From assembly GCA_018262235.1 (NCBI GenBank), contig JAGTRY010000010.1, forward strand, positions 1 to 64,000: DNA of 64,000 bases. Reading direction: 5' to 3'. This stretch comes from Pseudomonadota bacterium. GTDB taxonomy: Bacteria > Pseudomonadota > Gammaproteobacteria > Burkholderiales > Rhodocyclaceae. The notes below the pieces were generated by a model. That model was not told where the DNA came from. It did not search any database and was given only the letters and a program-made list of their open reading frames with translations. Positions 1 to 7,602 of the stretch are shown piece after piece; positions within the stretch are counted from its first letter, which is position 1; each line of letters opens with the position of its first letter. A program made the translations under genes and the position numbers.

Positions 1-1386
1 GGTTGCGCGAGGGCAATTGCGAATCCTTGTTCCGGCCAGAGCACATATCCCGATCAGTTACACTTGGAAAACGATGCTGGACGAGGCGCTGAAAGTTCCG
101 GACAGAGCACATATCCCGATCAGTTACACTATGGGATTACTACACTGATTGGCGACATCCGTTCCGGCCAGAGCACATATCCCGATCAGTTACACTGCTG
201 TGTACGTCTCAGACGTGTCCAGCTTCGTTCCGGCCAGAGCACATATCCCGATCAGTTACACTGCGAAGAGAAAGCCCAATACAACCCAGAGTGTTCCGGC
301 CAGAGCACATATCCCGATCAGTTACACTTCCCGGACTACCCGGGAAAAGCCCCTTCGAGTTCCGGCCAGAGCACATATCCCGATCAGTTACACTTCCATG
401 GTCTGGTGTGACTTGGTTCATTGGGTTCCGGCCAGAGCACATATCCCGATCAGTTACACTTGTAATCGACCTGTCCAGAGGTTGAAAACTGTTCCGGCCA
501 GAGCACATATCCCGATCAGTTACACTAAACCATGAATCCGATTCTCCAAGCTCTTAGTTCCGGCCAGAGCACATATCCCGATCAGTTACACTTTGCAACG
601 GAATTGAGGCATGCAAAAGCAAGTTCCGGCCAGAGCACATATCCCGATCAGTTACACTTATTCGTCTTTTGTCGCTAAAACTGTACCTGTTCCGGCCAGA
701 GCACATATCCCGATCAGTTACACTTATTCGTCTTTTGTCGCTAAAACTGTGCCGCGTTCCGGCCAGAGCACATATCCCGATCAGTTACACTCGACCAAGG
801 TCGTGCGCCATTGCGACATCAGTTCCGGCCAGAGCACATATCCCGATCAGTTACACTCCTGCGGGTTATCAGTTACGACAATCACCTGTTCCGGCCAGAG
901 CACATATCCCGATCAGTTACACTCGAAGCTCACGACCTCAATTGCCGGGAGGTGTTCCGGCCAGAGCACATATCCCGATCAGTTACACTACCGATATCGT
1001 CACTGGATTGGTCAGCGGTGTTCCGGCCAGAGCACATATCCCGATCAGTTACACTTGTAATCAGTATTAAAGACAAAGGCGCTGTCGTTCCGGCCAGAGC
1101 ACATATCCCGATCAGTTACACTAAGCGTCACAACTGTGGATGCACTCCCGGCGTTCCGGCCAGAGCACATATCCCGATCAGTTACACTCAAGTAGTCCTT
1201 TGCATGCAGGGCAGCGAAGTTCCGGCCAGAGCACATATCCCGATCAGTTACACTGGCAGTGTTATCTGTATCGAGTACCGAGGAGTTCCGGCCAGAGCAC
1301 ATATCCCGATCAGTTACACTTCAAACTGCTCCATCCAGTCGGCAGTATCTGTTCCGGCCAGAGCACATATCCCGATCAGTTACACT
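1..1386 (+). CRISPR. Type II-C CRISPR array, 21 repeats, left end cut by window edge
   Basis: A 36-bp repeat (starts GTTCCGGCCAGAGC, ends GATCAGTTACACT) begins at 29, 95, 161, 227 and so on to 1351, with 20 whole spacers of 30-31 bp plus a 28-bp partial spacer at 1-28. Repeats are identical except the copy at 95, which has A for C at its eighth base. Repeat positions 9-28 are fully complementary to the anti-repeat of the tracrRNA gene at 5902-5921, so the plus strand is the crRNA strand. The array is therefore read toward cas2, against the cas operon, as usual for type II-C. A hairpin terminator follows the last repeat directly. The far end is outside the window. Six-frame open frames here are products of the 66-bp period and not genes. 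Confidence 0.98.
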
Positions 1387-1398
1387 CGCAGTTCTGGA

Positions 1399-1430
1399 AC
1401 CCCCTGATTCGTCAGGGGGTTTTCCTTTTT
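1399..1430 (+). terminator. Terminator closing the CRISPR array
   Basis: Stem AACCCCCTGA / TCAGGGGGTT with a TTCG loop, followed by TTCC and a T-run, begins 12 bp after the last repeat. The tetraloop and U-tract mark a strong intrinsic terminator for the precursor crRNA. It also separates the array from the convergent cas2 end. Confidence 0.85.
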
Positions 1431-1455
1431 TAAAGCCTGAAAAACATCCTGAAAA

Positions 1456-1782
1456 TCAGAAAAGATCGTACTGGTCAGGTGCTTTTTGTGGGGTTTGTCG
1501 ATTGCGGCCATGAAAAGTCTGGATTCTTTCGTACTGGCGATCAGTAAAGGTGAGGATATTGACCTTGCCGCCTTCTGGCAAGGCGGCTTCGACGCGTTTG
1601 CTGTAGGTATCGACCTCACCCTGACTGCTGCAAAACCGCATGTAAACCGAAAACTGTGCCATCTCGAAACCCATGTCGAGCAAGGTGTTGCGAAAAGCCG
1701 TTGCCGCCTTCTGTTCTGCTTTTTCGACGACAGGCAGGTCAAACATCACGGTCATCCACATGAGTCGGTATCCCGAAAGCAA
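1456..1782 (-). CDS. cas2: CRISPR-associated protein Cas2
   Basis: This 108-residue protein is the small ferredoxin-fold partner of Cas1 in the spacer-integration complex. The N-terminal strand MWMTVMFDLPV carries the conserved acidic residue (Asp15) and length fits the family. It is the last gene of the cas9-cas1-cas2 operon, starting 27 bp after the cas1 stop. It converges on the CRISPR array, with a hairpin terminator between. Identity is secure from motif and position. Cas2 acts structurally during adaptation, so the presence of cas1 and cas2 with intact motifs suggests the locus can still acquire spacers (inference). Confidence 0.95.
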   Translation of the reverse strand: MLSGYRLMWMTVMFDLPVVEKAEQKAATAFRNTLLDMGFEMAQFSVYMRFCSSQGEVDTYSKRVEAALPEGGKVNILTFTDRQYERIQTFHGRNRQTPQKAPDQYDLF

Positions 1783-1809
1783 AGGAATCTCCTTGCAGCG
1801 CTGCGGTCT

Positions 1810-2724
1810 CTATCCCAACAGATCAAGCGGCAAGCCTGCCAGGGGAAGATCCAGCTTGTCCCGTTCACCCAGATAGAGTTGTGCCAGTGAGGTGGCCAAA
1901 CGCTGGATACAAACGCTGACCGGTGTAACGCCAACAGAAGTATGCATGTCTGCCTGCAAGCACAGGACGATGGCGCGCTTGGCTTCCGGGGTGACTTCGG
2001 GCACTTCGAGCCGGGTGAGTTGCCAGACTTTCAGGTCGATGATTGGTCGGAAGGGCTCCATCAGATCATCCACCAAACGCATGGGATTGCCTTCGTTGCT
2101 GTGATGCAAACCCAAGGTGGGGTGCAGACCGGCAGCCACGATGGCGCGGGCGGTGCTGGTCCGTAGCACCGTGTACCCGTAATTGAGCAAAGCATTGATG
2201 CCCAAGCCATCTTGTTCGCGCCGGAACTCCGGGCCGAACAGACGCCCCCAGTAGCGCCGCGCCGCCTGTGCTTCGATGTTGTCAGGATCGCCCGAGCGCA
2301 CCTTGTCGACCAAAGCTGAAACGGGAATGTCCGGCGCACCGACAGCCGCCAGAACCGCAGCTTGTTGCTGCACCTTGGCCTTGACCAGACTGGCCCATAA
2401 GCGCTTGTGAGTCGGCTTGCTGGCAGCAAGCTGCGCATCGAAACGCTTGGCCTGTTGGTAGTTGCCGTCAATCGGCAAAAGCATGCCTGCCGCATTGTGA
2501 TTGGCCGCACAGAGCACGAACGGCGCACCGCGTTCGGCCAGCGCAACCAGTAGATTGTTGGTGTAGCTGATGCCATGCGCGTTGGCGATCACGGCGGCAA
2601 TGTCGTCCAGCGGTACACGCCCCAACTCCTTGCGCTCGCCTTCACTATCCGTAACGATCAGAAAGCCACGCAACAAGCTCAGGTGGCGGCGATCATCTGC
2701 AATCTCAACAATTCGGCCGATCAT
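1810..2724 (-). CDS. cas1: CRISPR-associated endonuclease Cas1 (type II)
   Basis: The 304-residue protein is the integrase of spacer acquisition. The three metal-binding positions of the family are visible: Glu151 (NIEAQAARRYW), His207 (LGLHHSN) and the acidic pair/Glu around 219-223 (VDDLMEPFRP). Length is that of type II Cas1. Its start lies 5 bp beyond the cas9 stop, so the two are almost certainly co-transcribed and translationally coupled. cas2 follows. No cas4 or csn2 gene is present, which with the small Cas9 gives subtype II-C. Confidence 0.97.
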   Translation of the reverse strand: MIGRIVEIADDRRHLSLLRGFLIVTDSEGERKELGRVPLDDIAAVIANAHGISYTNNLLVALAERGAPFVLCAANHNAAGMLLPIDGNYQQAKRFDAQLAASKPTHKRLWASLVKAKVQQQAAVLAAVGAPDIPVSALVDKVRSGDPDNIEAQAARRYWGRLFGPEFRREQDGLGINALLNYGYTVLRTSTARAIVAAGLHPTLGLHHSNEGNPMRLVDDLMEPFRPIIDLKVWQLTRLEVPEVTPEAKRAIVLCLQADMHTSVGVTPVSVCIQRLATSLAQLYLGERDKLDLPLAGLPLDLLG

Positions 2725-2729
2725 GGCGA

Positions 2730-5700
2730 CTATTCCGGCAGGCCTTGATCGCGCAGATCGCCAATTGGCGAAATAGTGACAGGACGTGCTTGCCCTGCTT
2801 GCAAGCTGCTGGGAGACAGTTTGGTAAGGATAAATTGATCATTCAATGCTGTGGCCTCGAATGTTTTCCCATCTTTTTTGAGTTTTGCTGCAGCAAGTTT
2901 TGCCATATACCTGTTGTTGATATTGGCTTCATTCAGCTCAGTACATGTAAGACCACCTTCAGCGCTTATTTTTGTTACACGAAACACCCGATCCTTAGCT
3001 TGGTAATTCACGCGAAGCGTGTCATCAATCATCATGCGGAAGACCAATGGTTTCCCTGAGAGGCTGAGAGTTGGGTTGCGTAGCTTCACCACGTTATCAG
3101 GCTGGTTACCAACGGTTGCATAGGCAAGGTGGCGTGGGATGACTTCGGATTCCCATGCTCCTGATTCCGTGCGAACTATTTCGATACAGTAATTGCTGCG
3201 ACTCCAAAGCCCCATGTAATGATTTGGGGTTCCATCTTCATGCAAACCGTGCCTTGGTTCTCCAAGGGGGTTACGAGGTGCCTTGTCTGAAAATTTGGTA
3301 ACTTTGCGATTAAGGATAGGCCGAGAAAATTTTCCATCGATTTCTCGTCTGGCTGTCACTTGCCCTTCTCCTCGTAGGCCATAAATAGTTCCGTCAAACA
3401 TTTCCCCTTGATAACCGTGGTTCGGACGAAAACTGACGACGATATTTTGCAATGCCCGCCAGACCTGCTCACGATAGGTCGTCCAAGGTAGCGGCATGTC
3501 TTCGACAAGACGCTGCAAGCCCTTCTCGCGGGCTTGCGCATTGGCTTGTGAAAATCGCTGCAACAAGCCCTGATCGGTGATGGCAATGACTGCAGCATCA
3601 AGCGCGTGGTGACGATGATCGTTGCGGTTTTTCTCTGATGAACCGGAGAGCAATTCATTCAGGCCGTACTTGCCGCGCAACATGGCGGTCAGCCTGCCTG
3701 GGATGGCGCGTACCTTGTTGGGCGGGCAGACCAGCGAGAGGTATTCCTTGGCTATACGGGAAAGGTAGGCCGTATCGTTGAGGGCACGGGCCAGGAAATC
3801 CTTGTCTTCCTTGAGCCAGCGTTGGTAGCCATCAGGCGCAAAGCGCTTGGCTTTCTCGCGCGGCATGAGCTTGGCGCGCTCCAAAATCGCCGCGTAATCA
3901 TAGCTGTCCGGCGAATTACCAAAGGCCTCAAACGGGGTCTTGTTGGCTTTGTCGCGATTGGCTCGGCGCAGGGCGACCGTTTTGTTGTTGAGGCTGTCAT
4001 CCAGAGTGCGAGAAAAGGGGAGGATGTGTTCAATCTCGACAACCTCGGAAAACAGCATGTCGATGCTGATCTGCTCGCCAGTGTAGGGGCAGCGGCGGTT
4101 GGCAACATCATCTCGGTTCAGCTCTACCCAAAGACGCATACGCTGGACATCAAGCACGGAAGGGTCGGCGCCGCCAATCAAGGGCCGAATCTTGTCGCGG
4201 TACTGCTTGTTTTCGTCTTGGCGTTTTGCCTGCTCCTTGCTGATTTCGTCACGCATCGCCTTGCCTTGCTTTAGTTCGCGTGCCACTTCCACCACGATTT
4301 CAGCGGGAAGCCCGTAACGTTTGATGAGCGCATTCACAACCTTGCGCAATTCGTTCAGGCCGATGTGCACGGTCGGGTTGGCAATCCGGCCATAACGTTT
4401 TTCCGGGGAATCATCTGGGTTGCCGCTGCCAAACGCAACGTGGCGTTGCAGGGCTTCGCCGTAGTACGGCAAGGTAGTCATGGGCTTGAATCCATTGTTC
4501 TGCTCCGCATGCGACAAGGCGCTGTGACTAGCAAAACCTGCGCGGACAACGGCTTCCGCGTAAGTGATGACTTCCTTTTCCAGCTCTGGCAGCACCCGAC
4601 TGATCGCCGCTCTGCTCAAATTGCCAAAGCCCTCCGGCAAGTGGGCATTGGCAATAGCCTCGGCGGCATTTTCAGCAATACCGGTTTCTTTTTGTAGCCA
4701 TTCGATTAAAACCGCTTCGCTTTCGGTCGTCAGCAACTTGTCAACGATCTGCTCTTGCATGGCGGGTGAAAACTGAAACCAGTGTTCACCGAAGCACTTC
4801 TCTTTCGAAAGCGCAATGCCAGAATCATTTCCTTTGAGGCGATCCCGCTTGCTGTCTTCGAGGTTGAATTTTGTTGTGCCCGGTAGCTTGAGAGCCTTGC
4901 GCATGGCCGTGAAGGTGAGGCTTCCCTTTTCAAGCAGCGCAACCACGAGGTTTCTCTGCACGAGTGACAACTGGGTTTCCTGGAATGAATCGCCAAGGAT
5001 GCGCAGATTGTTGACCTCCTGATAGATGCGGAAGCGCTGCACCGAAGGCAAGGCCAGCGGTGCGCGTCGCTCTTCCGGCAACAGCGTGCAGCGCCCCGGT
5101 TCAACCGGCTTGAGCGGTCGCTGGAACAGCAGAATGTCCTTGAGAGCTGTTCTGGCAGCTTCGTGAAATGTCGTAGGATCGAACTCGCTTTGCCTGGCCC
5201 AGATGGCATCGAACTCAGCTTCAACCATCGACCGATCAATGTAGAGGTCATAGGCTTTTTCTTTCACAGACTTGCCCCGCAAGCGAGCGCGTACACCTTG
5301 GCGCTGTTCATGGCGGTTTGCCAGCCACTCCCCCACCGTCTGGGCATTGCACGCAGCCATTTGCTCGCGTACGCGGCGGATAGCGGTTTTCAGTGCGCCG
5401 CTGTCGTTGTCTTTCTTGTCGGTTTTGCGATTGCTCTTGAAGCCTCTCCGCTGATTGATATGAAAGAGTGCACGGGCAAACTCCGCAGGTGTCAGAGCTT
5501 CGTAAAGAGCCTTCTTGCGCAGAGCGTACGGATCGAGTTCAACGAGTGCGCGACGTTCAAACTCGTCGGCAGGAAAAAAACCGAAGTCAGTCAGTGCCTT
5601 GCTGAGACGCTCCTTGCGACGCAACAAGCGGTCGCGTCTGCGGCGCATTTGTCGCTTTTCACGCCGGGTCACAGCGAGAGAACTGCCATCATCTGGATTA

Positions 5701-5837
5701 CGTCCATCCGGGAAAATGCGAACACCAGCCCTGATGACTGCAACTGGATTGCCTTCCGCGTTCAGGCGAAGCATCGCCCAGCCGATGGATTTGGCGCCAA
5801 GATCAAGCCCAAGGCGATAGCGCATTTTTGGCAGCAT
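2730..5837 (-). CDS. cas9: CRISPR RNA-guided endonuclease Cas9, type II-C, 1035 residues
   Basis: Cas9 cuts DNA under crRNA:tracrRNA guidance. RuvC-I is at the N-terminus (RLGLDLGAKSIGWA, Asp12), followed by the arginine-rich bridge helix (about 58-75, RREKRQMRRRRDRLLRRKE). RuvC-II carries Glu517 (EIVVEVAREL), the HNH nuclease His604 (VVEIEHILPFSR), and RuvC-III His743-His744-Asp747 (RHHALDAAV). The rest is the PAM-interacting end. All catalytic residues are present. At 1035 residues it is compact, near the size of the Neisseria and Campylobacter enzymes. The ATG at 5837 is chosen because AAGGAG lies 7 bp upstream; a second ATG at residue 5 is the alternative. The divergent tracrRNA promoter sits in the upstream gap. 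The PAM cannot be read from the sequence. Confidence 0.98.
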   Translation of the reverse strand: MLPKMRYRLGLDLGAKSIGWAMLRLNAEGNPVAVIRAGVRIFPDGRNPDDGSSLAVTRREKRQMRRRRDRLLRRKERLSKALTDFGFFPADEFERRALVELDPYALRKKALYEALTPAEFARALFHINQRRGFKSNRKTDKKDNDSGALKTAIRRVREQMAACNAQTVGEWLANRHEQRQGVRARLRGKSVKEKAYDLYIDRSMVEAEFDAIWARQSEFDPTTFHEAARTALKDILLFQRPLKPVEPGRCTLLPEERRAPLALPSVQRFRIYQEVNNLRILGDSFQETQLSLVQRNLVVALLEKGSLTFTAMRKALKLPGTTKFNLEDSKRDRLKGNDSGIALSKEKCFGEHWFQFSPAMQEQIVDKLLTTESEAVLIEWLQKETGIAENAAEAIANAHLPEGFGNLSRAAISRVLPELEKEVITYAEAVVRAGFASHSALSHAEQNNGFKPMTTLPYYGEALQRHVAFGSGNPDDSPEKRYGRIANPTVHIGLNELRKVVNALIKRYGLPAEIVVEVARELKQGKAMRDEISKEQAKRQDENKQYRDKIRPLIGGADPSVLDVQRMRLWVELNRDDVANRRCPYTGEQISIDMLFSEVVEIEHILPFSRTLDDSLNNKTVALRRANRDKANKTPFEAFGNSPDSYDYAAILERAKLMPREKAKRFAPDGYQRWLKEDKDFLARALNDTAYLSRIAKEYLSLVCPPNKVRAIPGRLTAMLRGKYGLNELLSGSSEKNRNDHRHHALDAAVIAITDQGLLQRFSQANAQAREKGLQRLVEDMPLPWTTYREQVWRALQNIVVSFRPNHGYQGEMFDGTIYGLRGEGQVTARREIDGKFSRPILNRKVTKFSDKAPRNPLGEPRHGLHEDGTPNHYMGLWSRSNYCIEIVRTESGAWESEVIPRHLAYATVGNQPDNVVKLRNPTLSLSGKPLVFRMMIDDTLRVNYQAKDRVFRVTKISAEGGLTCTELNEANINNRYMAKLAAAKLKKDGKTFEATALNDQFILTKLSPSSLQAGQARPVTISPIGDLRDQGLPE

Positions 5838-5859
5838 TCCCCTACTCCTTAAAAGCCAA

Positions 5860-5888
5860 TTGACGTATTTAGCTTTTTAACATATCGT
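5860..5888 (+). promoter_or_regulatory. Candidate sigma70 promoter of tracrRNA
   Basis: TTGACG at 5860-5865 and TATCGT at 5883-5888 are 17 bp apart. Initiation would fall near 5895, just before the anti-repeat begins. Placement is inferred from consensus only. Confidence 0.55.
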
Positions 5889-5894
5889 CACCAC

Positions 5895-5977
5895 AGTTAG
5901 TTGATCGGGATATGTGCTCTGCCCGCTAACAAGCTGAAAGATGCACAAAATGGAAAGGCCGCTATATGCGGCTTTTC
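5895..5977 (+). ncRNA. tracrRNA of the type II-C system
   Basis: Bases 5902-5921 (TGATCGGGATATGTGCTCTG) are the exact complement of repeat positions 9-28, giving a 20-bp anti-repeat duplex. Complementarity weakens after it (CCCGCTAAC against the repeat 5' end), as in the bulged part of known duplexes. A linker (AAGCTGAAAGATGCACAAAATGG) leads to a GGCCGC-TATAT-GCGGC stem and T-run at about 5955-5977 that ends the RNA. The gene is divergent from cas9, whose ATG is about 60 bp away. The 5' end is inferred from the promoter; the 3' end from the terminator. Confidence 0.88.
5954..5977 (+). terminator. Terminal hairpin of tracrRNA
   Basis: AAGGCCGC-TATA-TGCGGCTTTT forms a short GC stem followed by T-rich sequence. 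It doubles as the 3' structural hairpin of the tracrRNA. Confidence 0.75.
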
Positions 5978-6020
5978 GCTTTTCTAGCTTGCCGGATTTC
6001 CGCTGTCGCCCGAAACCCCG

Positions 6021-6026
6021 TACAAT
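6021..6026 (+). promoter_or_regulatory. Candidate -10 box before the riboswitch
   Basis: TACAAT at 6021-6026 is 5 of 6 with the -10 consensus and lies a few bases before the first conserved riboswitch element. The -35 (TTTCCG at 5997) is poor. Confidence 0.35.
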
Positions 6027-6032
6027 CGCCCC

Positions 6033-6150
6033 CGTCATCGGGGAGTAGCCTCTTTCTCAAGAGAGCGCCGCATCAACAGACTTGCCTTCGGGCATGGTGC
6101 GGAGGGCACGCAGGTGCTTGGCGAGACCTTTGACTGTTGCAGCGCTGACG
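6033..6150 (+). promoter_or_regulatory. yybP-ykoY family (manganese) riboswitch
   Basis: Three conserved blocks of the family occur in order: GGGGAGTAGCC (6040-6050), a CCGCATCAACAGACTTG block (about 6069-6085) and GAGACCTTTGACTG (about 6123-6136). They enclose variable stems. yybP-ykoY RNAs are known Mn2+ sensors that commonly precede TMEM165/UPF0016 and MntP exporters, and the next gene is exactly such an exporter. The remaining leader to 6208 would hold the expression platform; no clear terminator hairpin was seen, so translational control is plausible (inference). Confidence 0.85.
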
Positions 6151-6208
6151 CGGGTTGGCGGGCTGTGGCAGTCATTGGTTCATCTGTCGCCGACCCGCTG
6201 GATCTTTC

Positions 6209-6781
6209 ATGGAAGCCTTCCTCGTCTCTACCGGTATCGTCGCCCTTGCTGAAATGGGCGACAAAACCCAGCTGCTGGCCCTTGTACTGGCTGCGCGTCT
6301 GAAAAAACCACTCCCGATCTGTCTGGGCATCTTTGCCGCGACCCTCGTCAATCACGCCTGTGCGGCTGCGGTCGGACAGTGGATCACCACCTATCTGGGT
6401 GCGGATGCCTTGCGCTGGATTCTGGGGATTTCATTCATCGCCATGGCGGGCTGGATGCTGATTCCGGACAAGCTGGATGATGACGCAAGCAGCAAGCCGC
6501 AGCGTTTCGGCGCTTTCCTGACCACGCTGATCGCATTCTTCATCGTCGAGATGGGCGACAAGACCCAGATTGCCACGGTGGCCCTGGCGGCCAAATACAC
6601 GTCGCTGGTGGCGGTGGTGGCCGGGACGACCTGCGGCATGTTGCTGGCCAACGTGCCGGTGGTGTATTTCGGCGACAAGCTGACCCGGCTGGTGCCGATC
6701 AAGGTGGTGCACATCATCTGCGCGTTGATCTTCGTCGCGCTGGGTCTGGCGGCGCTGCTGAATCTGGGTTCGTTGCTCTAG
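6209..6781 (+). CDS. TMEM165/GDT1 (UPF0016) family cation exporter, probably Mn2+
   Basis: The 190-residue membrane protein has the two hallmark EMGDKTQ motifs (near residues 15 and 115) that define this family, each within a hydrophobic repeat of about three helices separated by a short acidic loop (LDDDASS). Bacterial members export manganese or calcium. The start at 6209 (MEAFLVSTG) matches the family N-terminus; the longer frame from 6155 would run through the riboswitch leader. Control by the preceding riboswitch makes manganese export the best reading. Confidence 0.9.
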   Translation: MEAFLVSTGIVALAEMGDKTQLLALVLAARLKKPLPICLGIFAATLVNHACAAAVGQWITTYLGADALRWILGISFIAMAGWMLIPDKLDDDASSKPQRFGAFLTTLIAFFIVEMGDKTQIATVALAAKYTSLVAVVAGTTCGMLLANVPVVYFGDKLTRLVPIKVVHIICALIFVALGLAALLNLGSLL

Positions 6782-7602
6782 TCAGGAAGCCGGGCGCCTT
6801 CGCAGGCAATCAGTGCCTGCTTGCGCTCGATGCCCCAGCGATAGCTGCTGAAATCGCCGTTTTCGCGGATTACCCGGTGGCACGGGATCAGGCAGGCAAT
6901 CGGATTGGCGCCGATGGCGCTGCCGACGGCGCGGGCTGCCCGGGGTTTGCCGATGGCTCGGGCGATCTGGCTGTAGCTGCCCAGTGCGCCGGGCGGAATG
7001 CGCAGCAGGGCTTGCCAGACCTGGATCTGGAAGTTGGTGCCGCGTAGCAGCAGGTGCAGCGGGGCCTGGCCTGGCAGGCTGTGGAATGCGGCGCCCAGCA
7101 GGGTCTGCGCACCGACCGGATCTTCATGCAGAACGGCCCGTGGCCATTCCGTGCGCAGGTTTTCCAGGGCGACGTCTGGCGGCAGGAATTCGAGCCGGCA
7201 GATGCCGCGCGGGGTGCTTGCCACAAACGCTTCGCCGAAGGGCGTGGCAGCACTGCCGTAGCGGATTTCCAGTCCGGCGCCGGCGGTTGCGTATTCGCCG
7301 GGCGTGACGGCTTCGCAGCTGACCATCAGGTCGTGCAGGCGGCCGGGACCGGAGAGGCCGGTGTCCAGACTGGCGTCCAGCACCGACGCCGAGGCGCGCA
7401 GGCGTCGGCGTGCTTCTTCCTTGCTCAGGAACTGCAGGAAGCGCTTCGGGCTGATGCCGGCCCAGTCGCTGAAGAGGCGCTGGAGATGGAATTCAGACAA
7501 TCCGACCGCGATGGCCAGCTCGGCCAGTCCGGGCTGCTCGCGAGCATGCGTGCGCAGGAAACGGATGGCCTGCGCCACGGTGGCATAGGCGGCATCATTC
7601 AT
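6778..7602 (-). CDS. AraC-type HTH fused to methylated-DNA--protein-cysteine methyltransferase (Ada-like)
   Basis: This 274-residue protein joins an AraC-type helix-turn-helix region (about 10-105) to a suicidal O6-alkylguanine methyltransferase domain (about 185-270). The acceptor motif is PCHRV with Cys241, and the DNA-binding helix region (RAVGSAIGANP) precedes it. The zinc/phosphotriester Cys domain of full Ada is missing, so it is a short Ada variant that may not sense backbone methylation. The ATG overlaps the stop of the EamA gene (ATGA at 7599-7602), implying translational coupling. A longer frame to 8421 is antisense-like read-through of the neighbour and was not used. It overlaps the 3' end of the manganese exporter gene by 4 bp, tail to tail. 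Confidence 0.9.
   Translation of the reverse strand: MNDAAYATVAQAIRFLRTHAREQPGLAELAIAVGLSEFHLQRLFSDWAGISPKRFLQFLSKEEARRRLRASASVLDASLDTGLSGPGRLHDLMVSCEAVTPGEYATAGAGLEIRYGSAATPFGEAFVASTPRGICRLEFLPPDVALENLRTEWPRAVLHEDPVGAQTLLGAAFHSLPGQAPLHLLLRGTNFQIQVWQALLRIPPGALGSYSQIARAIGKPRAARAVGSAIGANPIACLIPCHRVIRENGDFSSYRWGIERKQALIACEGARLPD

Noticed and set aside
64-1513. Several open frames through the CRISPR array encoding repeated STYPDQLH, RAHIPISYT or RPEHISRSVT peptides
   Set aside because: They follow the 66-bp period of repeat plus spacer, which keeps frames open by chance. The peptides are translations of the repeat, with no ribosome binding sites.
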